Assembly (NCBI RefSeq): GCF_000003815.2
Contig: NW_023365716.1
Location: 1,574,046-1,638,045, forward strand
Length of the DNA: 64,000 nucleotides
Direction of reading: 5' to 3'
Origin: Branchiostoma floridae
Taxonomy: Eukaryota; Chordata; Leptocardii; Amphioxiformes; Branchiostomatidae
Positions within the stretch are counted from its first letter, which is position 1; every line of letters begins with the position of its first letter. The notes beneath the pieces were generated by a model, which had not been told where the DNA came from, did not search any database, and saw only the letters and a program-made list of their open reading frames with translations. Position numbers and translations under genes: made by a program. Of the stretch, positions 1 through 10,730 are shown piece by piece.

Positions 1-233
1 TGGAGCGGGTAAAGGGGCTGGAGCGGGTTAAGGGGCTGGAGTGGGTAAAGGGGCTGGAGTGGGTAAAGGGGCTTGGGCGGGTAAAGGGGCTGGGGCGGGT
101 GAAAGGGCTGGAGCGGGTAAAATCGGGCTGGAGCGGGTGAAGGGGATGGAGCGGGTAAAGGGGCTGGGGCGGGTAAAGGGGCTGGAGCGGGTAAAGGGGC
201 TGGGGCGGGTAAAGGGGCTGGGGCGGGTAAACG
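1..233. repeat. 18-bp G-rich minisatellite
   Basis: About 13 tandem copies of an 18-bp unit, ggggctggagcgggtaaa, with point variants (gagtggg, ggggcggg) and one irregular copy near 118-136. The array runs off the left edge. One strand is G-rich with a run of three or more Gs per unit, so G-quadruplex formation is plausible. The open frame through it simply reflects a unit length divisible by three. Confidence 0.9.
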
Positions 234-945
234 GTGCACACCCCAGTTCTTCTTATTTCGGAGTAAGGGGATTTTAACATCCGTTTTGTGCCCAGTTACT
301 CAGTGTTAAATCAGCGTAGCGGATTCAAATCGCTGGTAGTATAAAATTCGACCCCTATATGCTGTTTTCGGTCAGTTTTTGTCGCCGAATCTTGGCTTCC
401 TGGTATCGCTCCGAGGACGCAAACAGTGAAGGGGCCGGAGCCCCTTGACCGATGACGTCACCGCTATGGCTTTCGACATGCATTAGAATATTCATTATTG
501 TGAGATTTGTAGTACTAGAATTTTCTTGTAAATCATAAGTTAGACCATATGGTACATGCTTACTTTCTGTATAGGCGTAGTTCCCGGGAATGTTTTTTTT
601 TAATACGGCATGGTTGAAAAAAAGTCTCTTAATTATAGGTTTCAATGGGGGCGAGAAACTGGGGTGTGCCCCCTTAAGGCCAAATTAGGTGAAATCCGGC
701 ATGAGGGATGATATGCGCAGGATTTCTTATTCAATTGAAATTTAGAATTTGAAACACGGTAATGACGTTGTTCAAATATGATTTAAATCCACAACAATTT
801 TGGGCATCGTTTACCCTCCATTTATTTTTAAAAAGTCTTCTTTGCCAATATTAAGTCACATTAAATATATCTATACATGTTTTACGCTAAAATTACTACG
901 GCATAGAATCAAATCATAGACTTTGCATACACTTACTTTACTTTG
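234..945. other. Spacer left of ZF1, no gene seen
   Basis: I see no supportable gene here. The part from about 680 to 900 resembles the segments starting near 18905, 37290 and 56275. The copies at 37290 and 56275 lie just upstream of a ZF promoter block and before the poly(A) site of the next gene. By analogy another ZF unit should begin to the left, but its exon-1/promoter block is not recognisable in 240-660; unrelated DNA and the minisatellite occupy that place. Confidence 0.5.
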
Positions 946-952
946 ACAGTGC

Positions 953-1494
953 TTTATTAGAATCAAAACCAAGTTATCAAATATGTCAGTATAATATAAA
1001 TTGCTATCAGGTGCAAATATTAAGAATACAAGTGTACAAACAGACGACATGTACCAAGTACATGCATAATAACAGTATACACAATGTGCGTATTGTTGTA
1101 GATGTTGTTCTTTCGGACAGATCAAAGAAATATACAGATGTCTAAGAGTGTATACACTTAGCGAAAATGACACAAAAATTGTATATTTTTTCTCACAATG
1201 AAACAAGTATGCCTTGCTTTACAGACACTTAAGTTATCTTAGATGCAAACTTAACCTCAATGAGTCGATGACGTTTACGTATACTGAACATCAATTAGCC
1301 TAGGAGCTGTTTTACACAAGCACGCGATTTGTCGTCAGCCCTGCCAGGTTTATAGCATATGAAAAGTAGACAAAGGTAAGATTTCATAGCTGCAAAGTAG
1401 ATACACTGATAACACTTATATGGTTTCCCTCCTCTGTGGGTTCTTATATACTTAGGTTTTGAGACATTTGAGTTGCCTTGTTCTCACACACTCC
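953..1494 (-). other. ZF1 3' UTR with poly(A) signal
   Basis: On the minus strand AATAAA lies at 953-958 in a context (gacagtgctttattag on plus) that recurs at the ends of ZF5, ZF9 and ZF13. Between it and the finger array, about 1380-1490, are remnants of a C..C finger out of any long frame, a fossil shared by the 3' UTRs of the whole cluster. Confidence 0.6.
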
Positions 1495-1662
1495 TCACAT
1501 CTTTTTACTGGTGTGCGTTCTTAGATGTCGGTTAAGGTTGGATTTCTGTGCGGCAGAAAAGTCGCACTGGCCACACTTGTAGGGTTTTTCTTTTGTGTGG
1601 GTTCTCATATGTTTGGATAAGTGAGACCTATAAGTGGTCCTGTACCCGCACTCTCCACACAC
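1495..1662 (-). pseudogene. Out-of-frame last two fingers of ZF1
   Basis: In the frame next to that of ZF1 the minus strand stays open from about 1662 to a TGA at 1495-1497. It encodes a finger ending in HMRTH, then [21 protein letters not shown], then TSKKM and the stop, which matches the normal family C-terminus (HTxKKT-stop). The main frame leaves this sequence because of two extra bases (ca) in the cacacacatg stretch near 1660-1668. A sequencing error would give the same picture. Confidence 0.7.
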
Positions 1663-3014
1663 ATGTAGGGTTTCTCACCAGTGTGTTTTGAGAGATGTTC
1701 GTCTAGAGTAGATTTCTTTGCTGTAGAATAGTAACACTGGTCACATTTGTAAGGCTTTTCACCTGTATGGGTTCTCATATGTGTAGATAGGGTAGACTTG
1801 TTAGTTGTCCTGAACCCACACTCCCCAAACATGTAGGGTCTCTCACCTGTGTGTTTTGCTAAATGTTGGTCTAAATTCGATTTCCGTGTAGCAGAATAGT
1901 CACACTGGTCACATTTGTAGGGTTTTTCTCCTGTATGGGTTCTTATATGTACGGATAATGTATACTTAAGAGCTGTCCTGTATCCACACTCCCCACACAT
2001 GTAGGGTTTCTCGCCGGTGTGTTTTGCTGCCATATGGTGATCCAGGTGGGGTTTCCGTGCTGCAGAATAGTCGCACTGTCCACACTTGTAGGGTTTTTCT
2101 TTTGTATGGATTTTTAGATGTACGGATAATGCAGACTTGTAAGCTGTCCTGTACCCACACTCCCCACACATGTGCGGTTTCTCTCCACTGTGTTTTCTTA
2201 AATGGTGGTCCAAGGCGGATTTATGTGCAGCAGAATAGTCACACTGGCCACACTTGTAGGGTTTTTCACCTGTATGAGTTTTTATATGTTGTGATAAACT
2301 GTGCTTTTTAGCCGCTGAATAGTCACACTGGTCACACTTGAAGGGTTTCTCTCCAGTATGGGTTCTCATATGCCGGGATAAGTTAGACTTTGTTGTTGTT
2401 CTGTACCCACACTCCCCACACATGTAGGGTTTCTCACCAGTGTGCTTTGCAGCTACATGCGCGTCCAAATTGCCTTTCTGTGCCGCAGAATAGTCACACT
2501 GGTCACACTTGTAGGGTCTTTCCCCTGTGTGGGTTCTCATATGTTGGGATAAGTTAGACCTGTCAGCTGTCCTATACCCACACTCCCCACACATGTAGGG
2601 TTTCTCACCGGTGTGTTTTACTAGATGTCGGTCCAAAGTGGATTTCTCTGCTGCAGAATAGTCACACTGGTCACACTTGTAGGGTTTTTCTCCCGTATGT
2701 ATTCTCATATGTCGGGCTAACATAGACTTTTTATCTGTCCTGTGCCCACACTCGTCACACGAGTAGGGTTTCTCACCAGTTTGTTTATCCACATGACTTC
2801 CCATATTGCCTCTGCTCTCCTGTACCTGTGAGGTTGATGTGTTGTCAGGTTGGGGAAAGTTCACATCACACGTTTCCTGTTGCAGGCCCATGTCTGTTGT
2901 CTGGGTCTCCCTGCTGACACTCTCCTTCCCAGGGTGTTCTGTGGACTTACTCTCCTTCCCAAGATCCCCAGCACACTGGTCTCCGCAGAAAAGTTCAAGA
3001 CCGGAATCTTCCAT
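1605..3014 (-). CDS. ZF1, C2H2 zinc-finger protein (short MEDS class)
   Basis: Predicted nuclear DNA-binding protein of 469 residues. Residues 1-85 form a short acidic N-terminus with the family signature [18 protein letters not shown]. From residue 86 there are 13 C2H2 fingers joined by TGEKPY linkers, mostly alternating CGECGYRT and CDQCDYSAA types; fingers 6 and 7 are both of the second type. Finger 12 has Phe for its first Cys (MFGECG) and probably cannot bind zinc. The ATG at 3012-3014 lies 2 nt after a splice acceptor (ccctctcacag), and exon 1 ends at 3616, giving a 599-bp intron. A 2-bp insertion near 1665 replaces the last fingers by an unrelated tail of about 15 residues and an early stop. 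Function as a sequence-specific transcription factor is inferred from the family. Confidence 0.85.
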   Translation of the reverse strand: MEDSGLELFCGDQCAGDLGKESKSTEHPGKESVSRETQTTDMGLQQETCDVNFPQPDNTSTSQVQESRGNMGSHVDKQTGEKPYSCDECGHRTDKKSMLARHMRIHTGEKPYKCDQCDYSAAEKSTLDRHLVKHTGEKPYMCGECGYRTADRSNLSQHMRTHTGERPYKCDQCDYSAAQKGNLDAHVAAKHTGEKPYMCGECGYRTTTKSNLSRHMRTHTGEKPFKCDQCDYSAAKKHSLSQHIKTHTGEKPYKCGQCDYSAAHKSALDHHLRKHSGEKPHMCGECGYRTAYKSALSVHLKIHTKEKPYKCGQCDYSAARKPHLDHHMAAKHTGEKPYMCGECGYRTALKYTLSVHIRTHTGEKPYKCDQCDYSATRKSNLDQHLAKHTGERPYMFGECGFRTTNKSTLSTHMRTHTGEKPYKCDQCYYSTAKKSTLDEHLSKHTGEKPYMCVESAGTGPLIGLTYPNI

Positions 3015-3615
3015 TTCTGTGAGAGGGGTATGGATTGTGAAACAACTTATTTCATCTGGTACTTATTTCAAGTAAAAGAGTATAATTCTTAATGATTAGA
3101 CAAGCCGACTTTCATGACCCCAAATGACTTCCTCGGGAAAACCAATAGATTTTTTTTCATGTCATTGTCAGAAGGCGGCGGGTAATAGAACTGATTAATT
3201 TTGGTACAAACATTAGAGAGAGCTGGAGTGAGACATCTGCCATAAGTCTTTCATAACTCCCTTTAAATGGCTAATGTCAGTGATTGCACGCAGCCGCAGA
3301 GGGCACACTTTCAGCTTTTGGTTAAGTGGCTCTAATTTTGTTTGATATGCCGTAGGCGTATATTACACGTAAGGGTTTTGTTGTGATTTCGGAGATTAAT
3401 ATTGCATGTAAGGGTTGTTAATTTCTTACTGTGTTGAAAAATCATATTTTCCCCATTCTTCTGGTGTCCCGTAGGCTCTATAGTTGTTTGGAGGTTACAT
3501 TACAGTTCTACAGCCCCCCTCCCCATGCAAATATCTTTTACAAACGTCTATTTCTTGAAAATTATTGAAAAATCACCAACCTAGCGGTATTTACAACAAT
3601 CACAGAAGGTCTTAC

Positions 3616-3805
3616 CTGTAAGTCTATGGTAATCAGCGGTCTGCACGATTTCTGGAATCACGTAAAAATCGCAAAACGTTTGTAAGAGGCGAGACGACGA
3701 CACAAAACAAAATGGTGGACATCAGCTCACTGGGGGTAAAGGTGAGAGTTTACGAACCTGATAAATCCTTCACAAAAGGTCAACCCGAGATCACCGGACA
3801 ATGGT
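3616..3805 (-). promoter_or_regulatory. ZF1 first exon and promoter block
   Basis: This block recurs upstream of at least 12 genes in the window. The minus strand ends in a consensus donor (tacag/gtaag, exon end 3616). Upstream it carries a YY1-like site (aaaatggtgg on plus, 3709-3718) next to a degenerate TGACGTC-type site (gacatcagc), and further upstream the remnant aggtgagagttta of the AGGTGA-n-AGGTCA repeat. Two of the three usual sites are degraded in this copy. The exact start of transcription is not visible. Confidence 0.7.
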
Positions 3806-3979
3806 TACTGAATGAAGACCTTTCTTGCAAATCCACCGTCGTAGTTTTGAACCTAGGTAATATATGTTGTCAAGGTTGTAGCTCTATCTCTACTGTTAAT
3901 TGTCATCTTGAGACGAAATTTTCTATCAAAACTTACGATACGATTGGATTACTTCTTCATATCATATAACATTGATTGT

Positions 3980-4181
3980 CATAATTCCGCCAGGTGCCAT
4001 AATACCGCCACCTCAACAAAGCGTTAGTATAAAGGTCTTCCCAAGATTGTCTTGAACACCGAATGTTAAATATCCTAAATGTAACACAATTCAGACATTT
4101 AGGTGTTGAAGACAATCTTGAGAAGGCCTCTATAACAACATTTTTTGAGGTGGCGGTATAATGACACCTGGTGGAATTATG
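3980..4181. mobile_element. Foldback MITE (about 200 bp)
   Basis: An almost complete inverted repeat. The left arm begins cataattccgccaggtg and the right arm ends cacctggtggaattatg; the complementarity continues inward through an AAGATTGTCTT-containing segment for about 80 bp per arm. No ORF. It lies between the ZF1 promoter and the end of ZF2. I could not fix the target duplication. Confidence 0.8.
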
Positions 4182-4203
4182 CGAATGCATGTTACTGTTT
4201 AGG

Positions 4204-4741
4204 CAATGGAGTGAGATATAGCAGACGACGGTAATGAATTTACTGTACACAGAATAAACCTTACCAACAAGCTTTCAACATGTCCTCCTTAAGGTGATCT
4301 GACCCTACGACTATGTCACTTGACCTGAGCGGAAGTGTGACGTCTGCAACGGCTTTAGTGACGTAAACTTCGAATTCGGTATACTATCCAGATTTGACCC
4401 AACCCCCCTGTCCAATCCAGATTTGTTTGACCCTACCCCCCACCCCTGTCCGATCCAGGTTTCTTTGGCCCCATGAACCCCCTGTCCAATCCAGATTTTT
4501 TCCACCCCCCACCCCCATCCAACCCAACGTCTTCCGCCCAATATTCTCCTTTATTATTTTTGGAATAGCCCAATGGAGTAAGATATATCAGACTACGGTA
4601 ATAAACTTACTGTTCACAAAATAATAAAAATTTACAACAAAGCTTTCAACATGTCCTCCTCAAGGTGATGTGACCCGACGACTACGTCACTTGACCTGAG
4701 CAGAAGTGTGACGTCAGCAACGGATTCAGTGACGTAAACTT
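4204..4741. repeat. Duplicated CRE/ETS-rich module with C-rich spacer
   Basis: Two copies (4204-4371 and 4571-4741) of a module of about 170 bp, rich in cAMP-response-like sites (tgacgtc, gtgacgta, tatgtcac/tacgtcac) and carrying an ETS-like gcggaag in the first copy (gcagaag in the second). The same module occurs twice at 44012-44175 and 44230-44411, also upstream of a MEDS-class gene. Between the two copies, 4385-4525, is a degenerate tandem repeat of ccctgtccaatccagattt on about a 36-bp period. On the minus strand copy 1 ends in a donor-like ttg/gtaagg after an ATG (MLKAL), so it could be an alternative promoter and first exon. Confidence 0.55.
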
Positions 4742-5012
4742 CAATATACATATAGTCATTATTTAAACAGGAAAGCCCTGTCACAACTTAGAGACGGGGT
4801 CACGGATAAATACTGTGTTCTGTGACCTTGGCTTGAGGTCTATATCACCTGACCTGTGACGTAGCTGCGCGTCACATCACCCCGAGCTTTACGTGAGTAC
4901 GGAAAAAGCATGTAAATTTCTAGTTTATTATCGTCGTGTATAAACGTTAACATTCATACGGATATCAGATCATTCAAACTGACACCAAATAATCAGTTTT
5001 GCCTACAATCAT

Positions 5013-5902
5013 TTTATTGTGAAAGATGTTTACAAAGTTACGCCAAGTTTTCAAACATTTTGATAGGATATACTAGTATATGGCTATAACTATAAGCACT
5101 TTAGCAAAACTGAGAATACAGACTACGACTGTTCAAGTAAATCAAGTCAATACTGCTATATGCATATTATACTCAATGCTGATTATTTCAAGCGTGAGGT
5201 TATACAATCGAAATGACTTGTCTAAAGCAGGTAAATATAACGCTGTTAAAAAGAGTTTAGATTCTATGATGCTATGATCACTGACATTTATAAAGAACAT
5301 GTAAAGTCAGTGCAAGAGTACTGAAACTATGTGTACAGAGCCTACATCGGTCCGGTTTGGCACATAAGCTACAATCTTCGCAAGCTCACTGGGACATGTC
5401 TGCCTCTCATCTCATATAGAATACCACAGAGTAGCCAACATACAGATTAATACAACAACTACCACGTGAGGATGGGGGTCTTCCACCTTACATAATCTCA
5501 CTTTCAAAGTTGTATGCAGCTCTACACTTGTCACCAGAGCTCTTACATTTCAAAAAGACCCTGCTGGTTACCTTGCCCCCCCCCCCCCCCCCCAAATGAC
5601 CATGTGAAGGGACTATGTAGGTAGGTAAAGCTGTTTGCTGGGCATTTGTAACAGTTGCCACACTTGTAAATTTAGTTTGTTTCGTATGTCTTCTGAAAAG
5701 TAGATAAAGGTGAGATGTCCTAGATGCAAAAAGTAACACTAAAATAGTTATAGACGTATTTTTTCTCTTGTATGCTTGGCTATTTAGACATTTGAGTTGC
5801 TCCGTACCCGCACACTCCGCACATCTAGGTAATTTTACCGGTATGGTTGCTTACATGTCAGTAAAAGATGGATTTCTTTGCAAAAGAATAGTCACACTGG
5901 CC
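5013..5902 (-). other. ZF2 3' UTR with poly(A) signal
   Basis: AATAAA on minus at 5013-5018 in a context shared with ZF10 (41202) and ZF11 (45720). The region 5640-5900 reads as decayed finger sequence directly downstream of the ZF2 stop codon. A poly-C tract of about 17 bases lies at 5577-5593. Confidence 0.6.
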
Positions 5903-7288
5903 TCACTTGTAGGGTTTCTCTCCTGAATGGGTTCTCATGTGTCGGGATAAGACAGACTTTTGAGTTGTTCTGTACCCACACTCCCCACACATGTAGGGTT
6001 TCTCACCGGTGTGTTTTCTTAGGTGTCGGTCCAAGTGGGATTTCTCTGTAGCAGAATAGTCACACTGGCCACACATGTAGGGTTTCTCTCCTGAGTGGGT
6101 TCTCATATGTCGGGATAAGTCAGACTTGTAAGCTGTCCTGTACCCACACTCCCCACACTTGTAGGGTTTTTCTCCTGTGTGAGTTCTCATATGTTTGGAT
6201 AAGTCAGACTTTTGAACTGATCTGTACCCACACTCCCCACACGTGTAGGGTTTCTCACCGGTGTGTTTTCTTAGATGTTGGTCCAAAGTAGATTTTTGTG
6301 CTGCAGAATAGTCACACTGGTCACATTTGTAGGGTTTCTCTCCTGTATGGGTTCTCATGTGTCGAGATAAGCTTTCTTTATGAGTTGTCCTGAACCCACA
6401 CTCCCCACACATGTAGGGTTTCTCCCCAGTGTGTTTTCTTAGATGTTTGTCCAAGTTGGATTTATGTGCAGCAGCATACTCACACTGGTCACATTTGTAA
6501 GGCTTCTCTCCTGTATGGGTTTTCATATGTAGGGATAATGTACACCTTTGAGCTGTCCTGTACCCGCACTCCCCGCACATGTAGGGTTTCTCACCGGTGT
6601 GCTTTCTTAGGTGTCGGTTCAAGTGGGATTTGTGTGCTGCAGAATAGTCGCACTGGTCACACTTGTAGGGTTTCTCTCCCGTATGGGTTCTCATGTGTAC
6701 GGATAAGTTAGACCTTTCAGCCGTTCTGTACCCACACTCCCCACACATGTAGGGTTTCTCACCGGTGTGTTTAACAACATGCCTTCCCACCTTGCCTCTC
6801 TCCTGTACCTGTGAGGTTGATGTGTTGTCTGGTTGGGGAAAGTTCACATCACACGTTTCCTGCTGCAGGCCCATGTCTGTTGTCTGGGTCTCCATGCTGT
6901 CACTCTCCTTCCCAGGGTGTCTGGTATCGTACATCTCATTCCCAGGGTGTCTAGAATTTCCAGCACACAAGTTTGCAGTAGAAACCTCACAGCTGGGTTC
7001 TTCCGTTTCTGCTCTTACACCGCGCGTTTTGTCCCTTTCCTCCTCCTGCTGCCGTCCCGTGTCTGATGTCTGCTCCCAACTGTTGTAAGTCTCGTTCCAT
7101 GGATGTCCGGTTGGCTGGTAGTCGTATGTTTCCTGGTCCTCAGTGTACGTTTCCTGGCACAGGACGTTCTCTTGTCCATCCTGTTGCCGCCCAGTGTCTC
7201 CTGTCGGCTCCTCATTGATGAGCGTCTCGTTCGCAGTTTGTTCCGCATGAAGCTCTTTACTGGGTGGCAGACACATGAACCCAGCCAT
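5903..7288 (-). CDS. ZF2, C2H2 zinc-finger protein (long MAGF class)
   Basis: A 461-residue protein when started at the ATG 7286-7288, 2 nt after the acceptor catcacttcag; the open frame reaches 7336 only because the intron end happens to be open. The N-terminus is acidic with a VRAE remnant of the usual VKAE motif, and INEEP in place of IKEEP, so both SUMO-consensus lysines seen in relatives are lost. Ten fingers follow, alternating except that fingers 7 and 8 are both CGECGYR type. The protein stops in the linker of the next finger: the Cys codon after GEKPYK reads TGA instead of TGT. The following finger (GQCDYSFAKKS) is still recognisable downstream, then lost. Exon 1 is at 8123. Confidence 0.85.
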   Translation of the reverse strand: MAGFMCLPPSKELHAEQTANETLINEEPTGDTGRQQDGQENVLCQETYTEDQETYDYQPTGHPWNETYNSWEQTSDTGRQQEEERDKTRGVRAETEEPSCEVSTANLCAGNSRHPGNEMYDTRHPGKESDSMETQTTDMGLQQETCDVNFPQPDNTSTSQVQERGKVGRHVVKHTGEKPYMCGECGYRTAERSNLSVHMRTHTGEKPYKCDQCDYSAAHKSHLNRHLRKHTGEKPYMCGECGYRTAQRCTLSLHMKTHTGEKPYKCDQCEYAAAHKSNLDKHLRKHTGEKPYMCGECGFRTTHKESLSRHMRTHTGEKPYKCDQCDYSAAQKSTLDQHLRKHTGEKPYTCGECGYRSVQKSDLSKHMRTHTGEKPYKCGECGYRTAYKSDLSRHMRTHSGEKPYMCGQCDYSATEKSHLDRHLRKHTGEKPYMCGECGYRTTQKSVLSRHMRTHSGEKPYK

Positions 7289-8122
7289 CACTGAAGTGAT
7301 GATAAGAAAATAAGGATAAGAAAAATACATGTTCATTAAATTCTTCTACAAACGAGATGAAGGGCGTTCAGTTAAAGAAGTGGACCCGTTTTATCTCCTC
7401 AATTGTGTTTCCAGCAACAAGATTTGGATATTCCATAGGGGATACAACAACATACATTACCCTCCCCCCCCCTATGTCCAAGGAGTTTCGGATCTTCCAA
7501 AACTTCAACATCGCCACTAATAGGGGATACGACAAAATAGTTCATAGATGATTAATACAGGCACTTACTGACTCATAGTAAAAACTGAATACATGTATAC
7601 AACACAACAATGCAGGCACATAGAAACATAACAATCTATATACACATGCGCTTCCAGAGATTTTTTACCTTAATTGTGATAGAACAAATATGAGATTGTA
7701 CAATGGTGAAATAGAAGAGTGGACAGTGGACACTTTTACGGCATCGGTCAGGTGGAAATACTACTACATTTCACTGGCACTGTAGCTTCTTGGCATCTTC
7801 AAGATTATGCGAAAATAATGACTGCACACAAAACGGAACTAACTTGCATAGCTGCGCATCAAAAAACGGTAGGCAGGTCACTACAAGGAAAAGTTTCGCA
7901 TTATGGTGCACGAATATAACGATCGTTATTTAATCTATCATTTACTACATTTTTTGTTAAGTCTGGTAATACATTTGAGATACAGAATGATATTTGGCTT
8001 CTCACACATTAGTTCGAATGCCCCCCTCCCCATCGACTACCGATCGAAAACACGCCTCTAATTCTAAGTCGCCGCAAAATAAGCCCCAAAAATGCAGTTT
8101 TAACGACAATCAAAGCTCTTAC

Positions 8123-8325
8123 CTGTAGGTCTGTGGTGAAAACCGGTCTCCAAAACTCCTACAAATCGGTAAAAATCGCGTCAGTTTGGAGAATATGCAA
8201 ACTCAAGACGAGACGCAAAACAAAATGGCGGACGTCAGCTCTCAACGGGGTAAAGGTGAGAGGTCACAAACCTGATAATCCATGGGTCAAACCACAGATC
8301 GCCGCATAACGCTTTACTCTCTGGT
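8123..8325 (-). promoter_or_regulatory. ZF2 first exon and promoter block
   Basis: Well-conserved block: donor at 8123/8122 (tacag/gtaag), YY1-like aaaatggcgg followed by acgtcagc at 8222-8238, and a DR1-type aggtgagaggtca upstream (about 8252-8264). Intron of about 830 bp to the ZF2 acceptor. The block and its flanks (7600-9420) are nearly duplicated at 21700-23560. Confidence 0.75.
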
Positions 8326-9070
8326 TTAAACCTAGCAAAAATAACGCTATAAATGAAATAGTTGCGGTTATTATTCAGGTATTTTATGAAAGAGTAATAG
8401 AAAAACGTAATGTATGTATTTTACCACTAATGTAGATTTCTTGATAAACATAACAATTGTTCTACCTCAATTTTTACGTCTCAGGTTAGGTTTTGACGGT
8501 TAGGCCAAGCCAGGCTGAACCATAAATGCACAGAATTTCTTCTCCATTTCACGTTTAGATCTTGAAACACTGCTTCCACAAGGATGCTACTGGACTACGA
8601 TTCAAATCACAACCTTATATTTAGCTTGGTCTACACTTCTTCCGAGAAATTATATTATTTTTTTCTGTCAAAATTACGCCATGGTTGGAAATGGCTACAT
8701 ATTACAAGCTGCGAAGGCGATATCATGATTATCAGACGATATAAACCAACACCAATGCAAATTACTACCTTTGCTGATACTTAGTTTATTTGGAATAAGC
8801 TTTACCAAAATTATGCTTAGTATCATCTATAAAGCTATAAGGTTAAAGAATACAAATACATGTGTACACAACATATGTGCATGTATACAAATCGGTGCGT
8901 ATAAATGGAAATTTTAGAACGTTCTATCAAATAAAGTAATAAAATGCAAGTAAGTATACCAATGTTATAAATGTTCCAGTATTCAAATCATTACCGACAT
9001 GCGCATAGTGCATGAAAAAACAAAGATCGTTTCGAAACTATCTCAATTCTACAACCTACATTTATATGTT

Positions 9071-9200
9071 ACCCCCAAAAGTCGTTACTCAAGCAACTGG
9101 ATATGGTTTTGGAAACGGTCAGACGTTTCAACTGCTATCCAGCAGTTTTCGTTAGTGACCCAAACCATTTCCAGTTGCTTGAGTAACTACTTTTTGGCGT
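9071..9200. mobile_element. MITE with ACGCCAAA-type ends, copy 1
   Basis: Inverted ends: gttactcaagcaactgga on the left and tccagttgcttgagtaac on the right, extended outward to ...ccaaaa and tttttggcgt. A second copy with the fuller left end acgccaaacg sits at 23201-23329 in the duplicated flank, so the insertion predates that duplication. Confidence 0.75.
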
Positions 9201-9422
9201 ACCTGGATGTGTGACCTACATCGACGTGCGTTTATATGTCTTTACATTGCGATTTAAAATTACATAATGTCACAAACAAATAAGTGATCAACTTAAACAT
9301 AAAAGAGAAAAGTGCCTATCTATGCTTATGGCCCTAGGCACTTAAACTATCTTCTAAAGGTAGAAAATCTACATCTATAAAGTATCAGGTAAAATTAAAA
9401 AGAGAGAAACTAAAAAGATTAA

Positions 9423-9953
9423 CCCTCAAACCACCGTACCTTTTTTGTGACGTAGATTACCGTGTGGGGTCAAAACTGACGTTTTGTACAAATACAGTTT
9501 TTTAGGTGACTCTTTTTGTGATTTTCATATATGTATAGTTTCATTAATCTATGTGGGACAGTTTGACATGATTAGGTTAGAAAAATTCTAGCTCATTATC
9601 ATAATTTATGCAAAAGATCATGGGGACCACATTTTGCACTAATGCTATTCAGACCGGGTAAGGTTTTTTTTTTATGCCTGCACCAACTTCAAAGTCACAT
9701 AGCCCCTGTTTAGTCGTGGGTCTAAAAAGTTTGTTTAAAAAAATGCTGGGGTCAGTTTTGACCCCACTGGACCATACATAAACTTTCTATGATAACTTAA
9801 TCAACAATGAGCCAATCTTTGTAAAAACGTATGAGTAGTTATAAGACATATATACAAACAAACTCATGGGAGGAAATTTGGTTTCAACCAGAAATGCCAT
9901 AATGGCACATATACGTCTGGGGTCAGTTTTGACCCCATACGGTGGTTTGAGGG
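9423..9953. mobile_element. piggyBac-like non-autonomous element with TTAA target
   Basis: A 531-bp element flanked by TTAA on both sides (9419-9422 and 9954-9957). Terminal inverted repeats CCCTCAAACCACCGTA / TACGGTGGTTTGAGGG, with a second inner inverted pair ggggtcaaaactga / tcagttttgacccc. The paralogous locus at about 23549-23553 has a single intact TTAA in the same flanking sequence (aaaaagattaagtcaatgcc), a clean empty site. No transposase ORF. Confidence 0.85.
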
Positions 9954-10730
9954 TTAAGTCAATGCCAAAGTACAAAACCTACATCGGTCCGGTCCGGCAC
10001 ATAAGCTACAATCCTCACAAGCTCACTGGGACATGTATGCTTCTCATGTACAATTCCTTACCAAAGTAGGCCGATTTGAGCTTTCATGAATAAACAAAGG
10101 TTAAAAAAACAAAGTCAGTCTAAGTCCTAGGTACAGATAAAGAAAAAAATAACATTCCAGTAGGGGTCTTCCACCCTACAGCTTTAAACGTTTCAAAAGG
10201 ACAAAGTTGCCTGCTCTATATCTGTCGCCAATTGGGGCTCTTTCATTTCAAAAAGATCCTACTGACTACCCAAAGCCGCCCCCCTCCCCAACCATGACCA
10301 TGTCAAGGAACTATGTAGGTAGGTAAAGCTGTTTGCTACATTTTAAAAGATTAAGCTGGCTGCCTCCATAATCTGGAGATAAATGGACTATGTACTGTTT
10401 GCTGTACAATTGTCACACTTGTGGATTTAGTTTCTTTCGTACGTCTTCTGAAAAGTAGATAAGGGTGAGATGTCCTAGATACCAGCAATAACATAGTTGT
10501 ACATGTATTTTTTCCTCTTCTGTGGGTTCTTATATGCTTGGCTAGTTCGACATTTGAGTTGCTCCGTACCCGCACACTCCGCACACCTAGGTCATTTTAC
10601 CGGTGTATTTTCTTACATGTCGGTTAAAGGAGGATTTTTTTTGCAGCAGAATAGACGCACTGGTCACATTTGTGGCGCTTTTCTCTTGTATGAGTTCTCA
10701 TATGTTTGGATAAGTTGGACTTTGTTGTTG

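Larger units (their letters stand above)
8785..10730 (-). other. ZF3 3' UTR with poly(A) signal
   Basis: AATAAA on minus at 8785-8790, only about 460 bp from the ZF2 promoter block. The long 3' UTR carries a MITE (9071-9200) and a TTAA element (9423-9953). At 10350-10730 it contains recognisable but frameshifted finger sequence: the two fingers that follow the ZF3 stop and the common fossil finger (CAGTEQLKCRTSQAYK). Confidence 0.6.

Noticed and set aside
41-277. 78-codon Gly/Val/Lys-rich ORF
   Set aside because: Produced by the 18-bp minisatellite, whose length is a multiple of three.
2024-2311. Plus-strand open frames rich in CRVFLLYGF / HTGHTCRVS opposite the finger exons
   Set aside because: They are the antisense of the repeated finger codons and recur at every ZF gene with the same phase; no start, splice or codon evidence of their own.
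5577-5593. Long poly-C runs (also near 13720, 32230, 32740, 61028) as regulatory elements
   Set aside because: Homopolymer tracts of uncertain length, prone to sequencing error; those near 13720 and 32740 are part of the C-rich start of intron 1.
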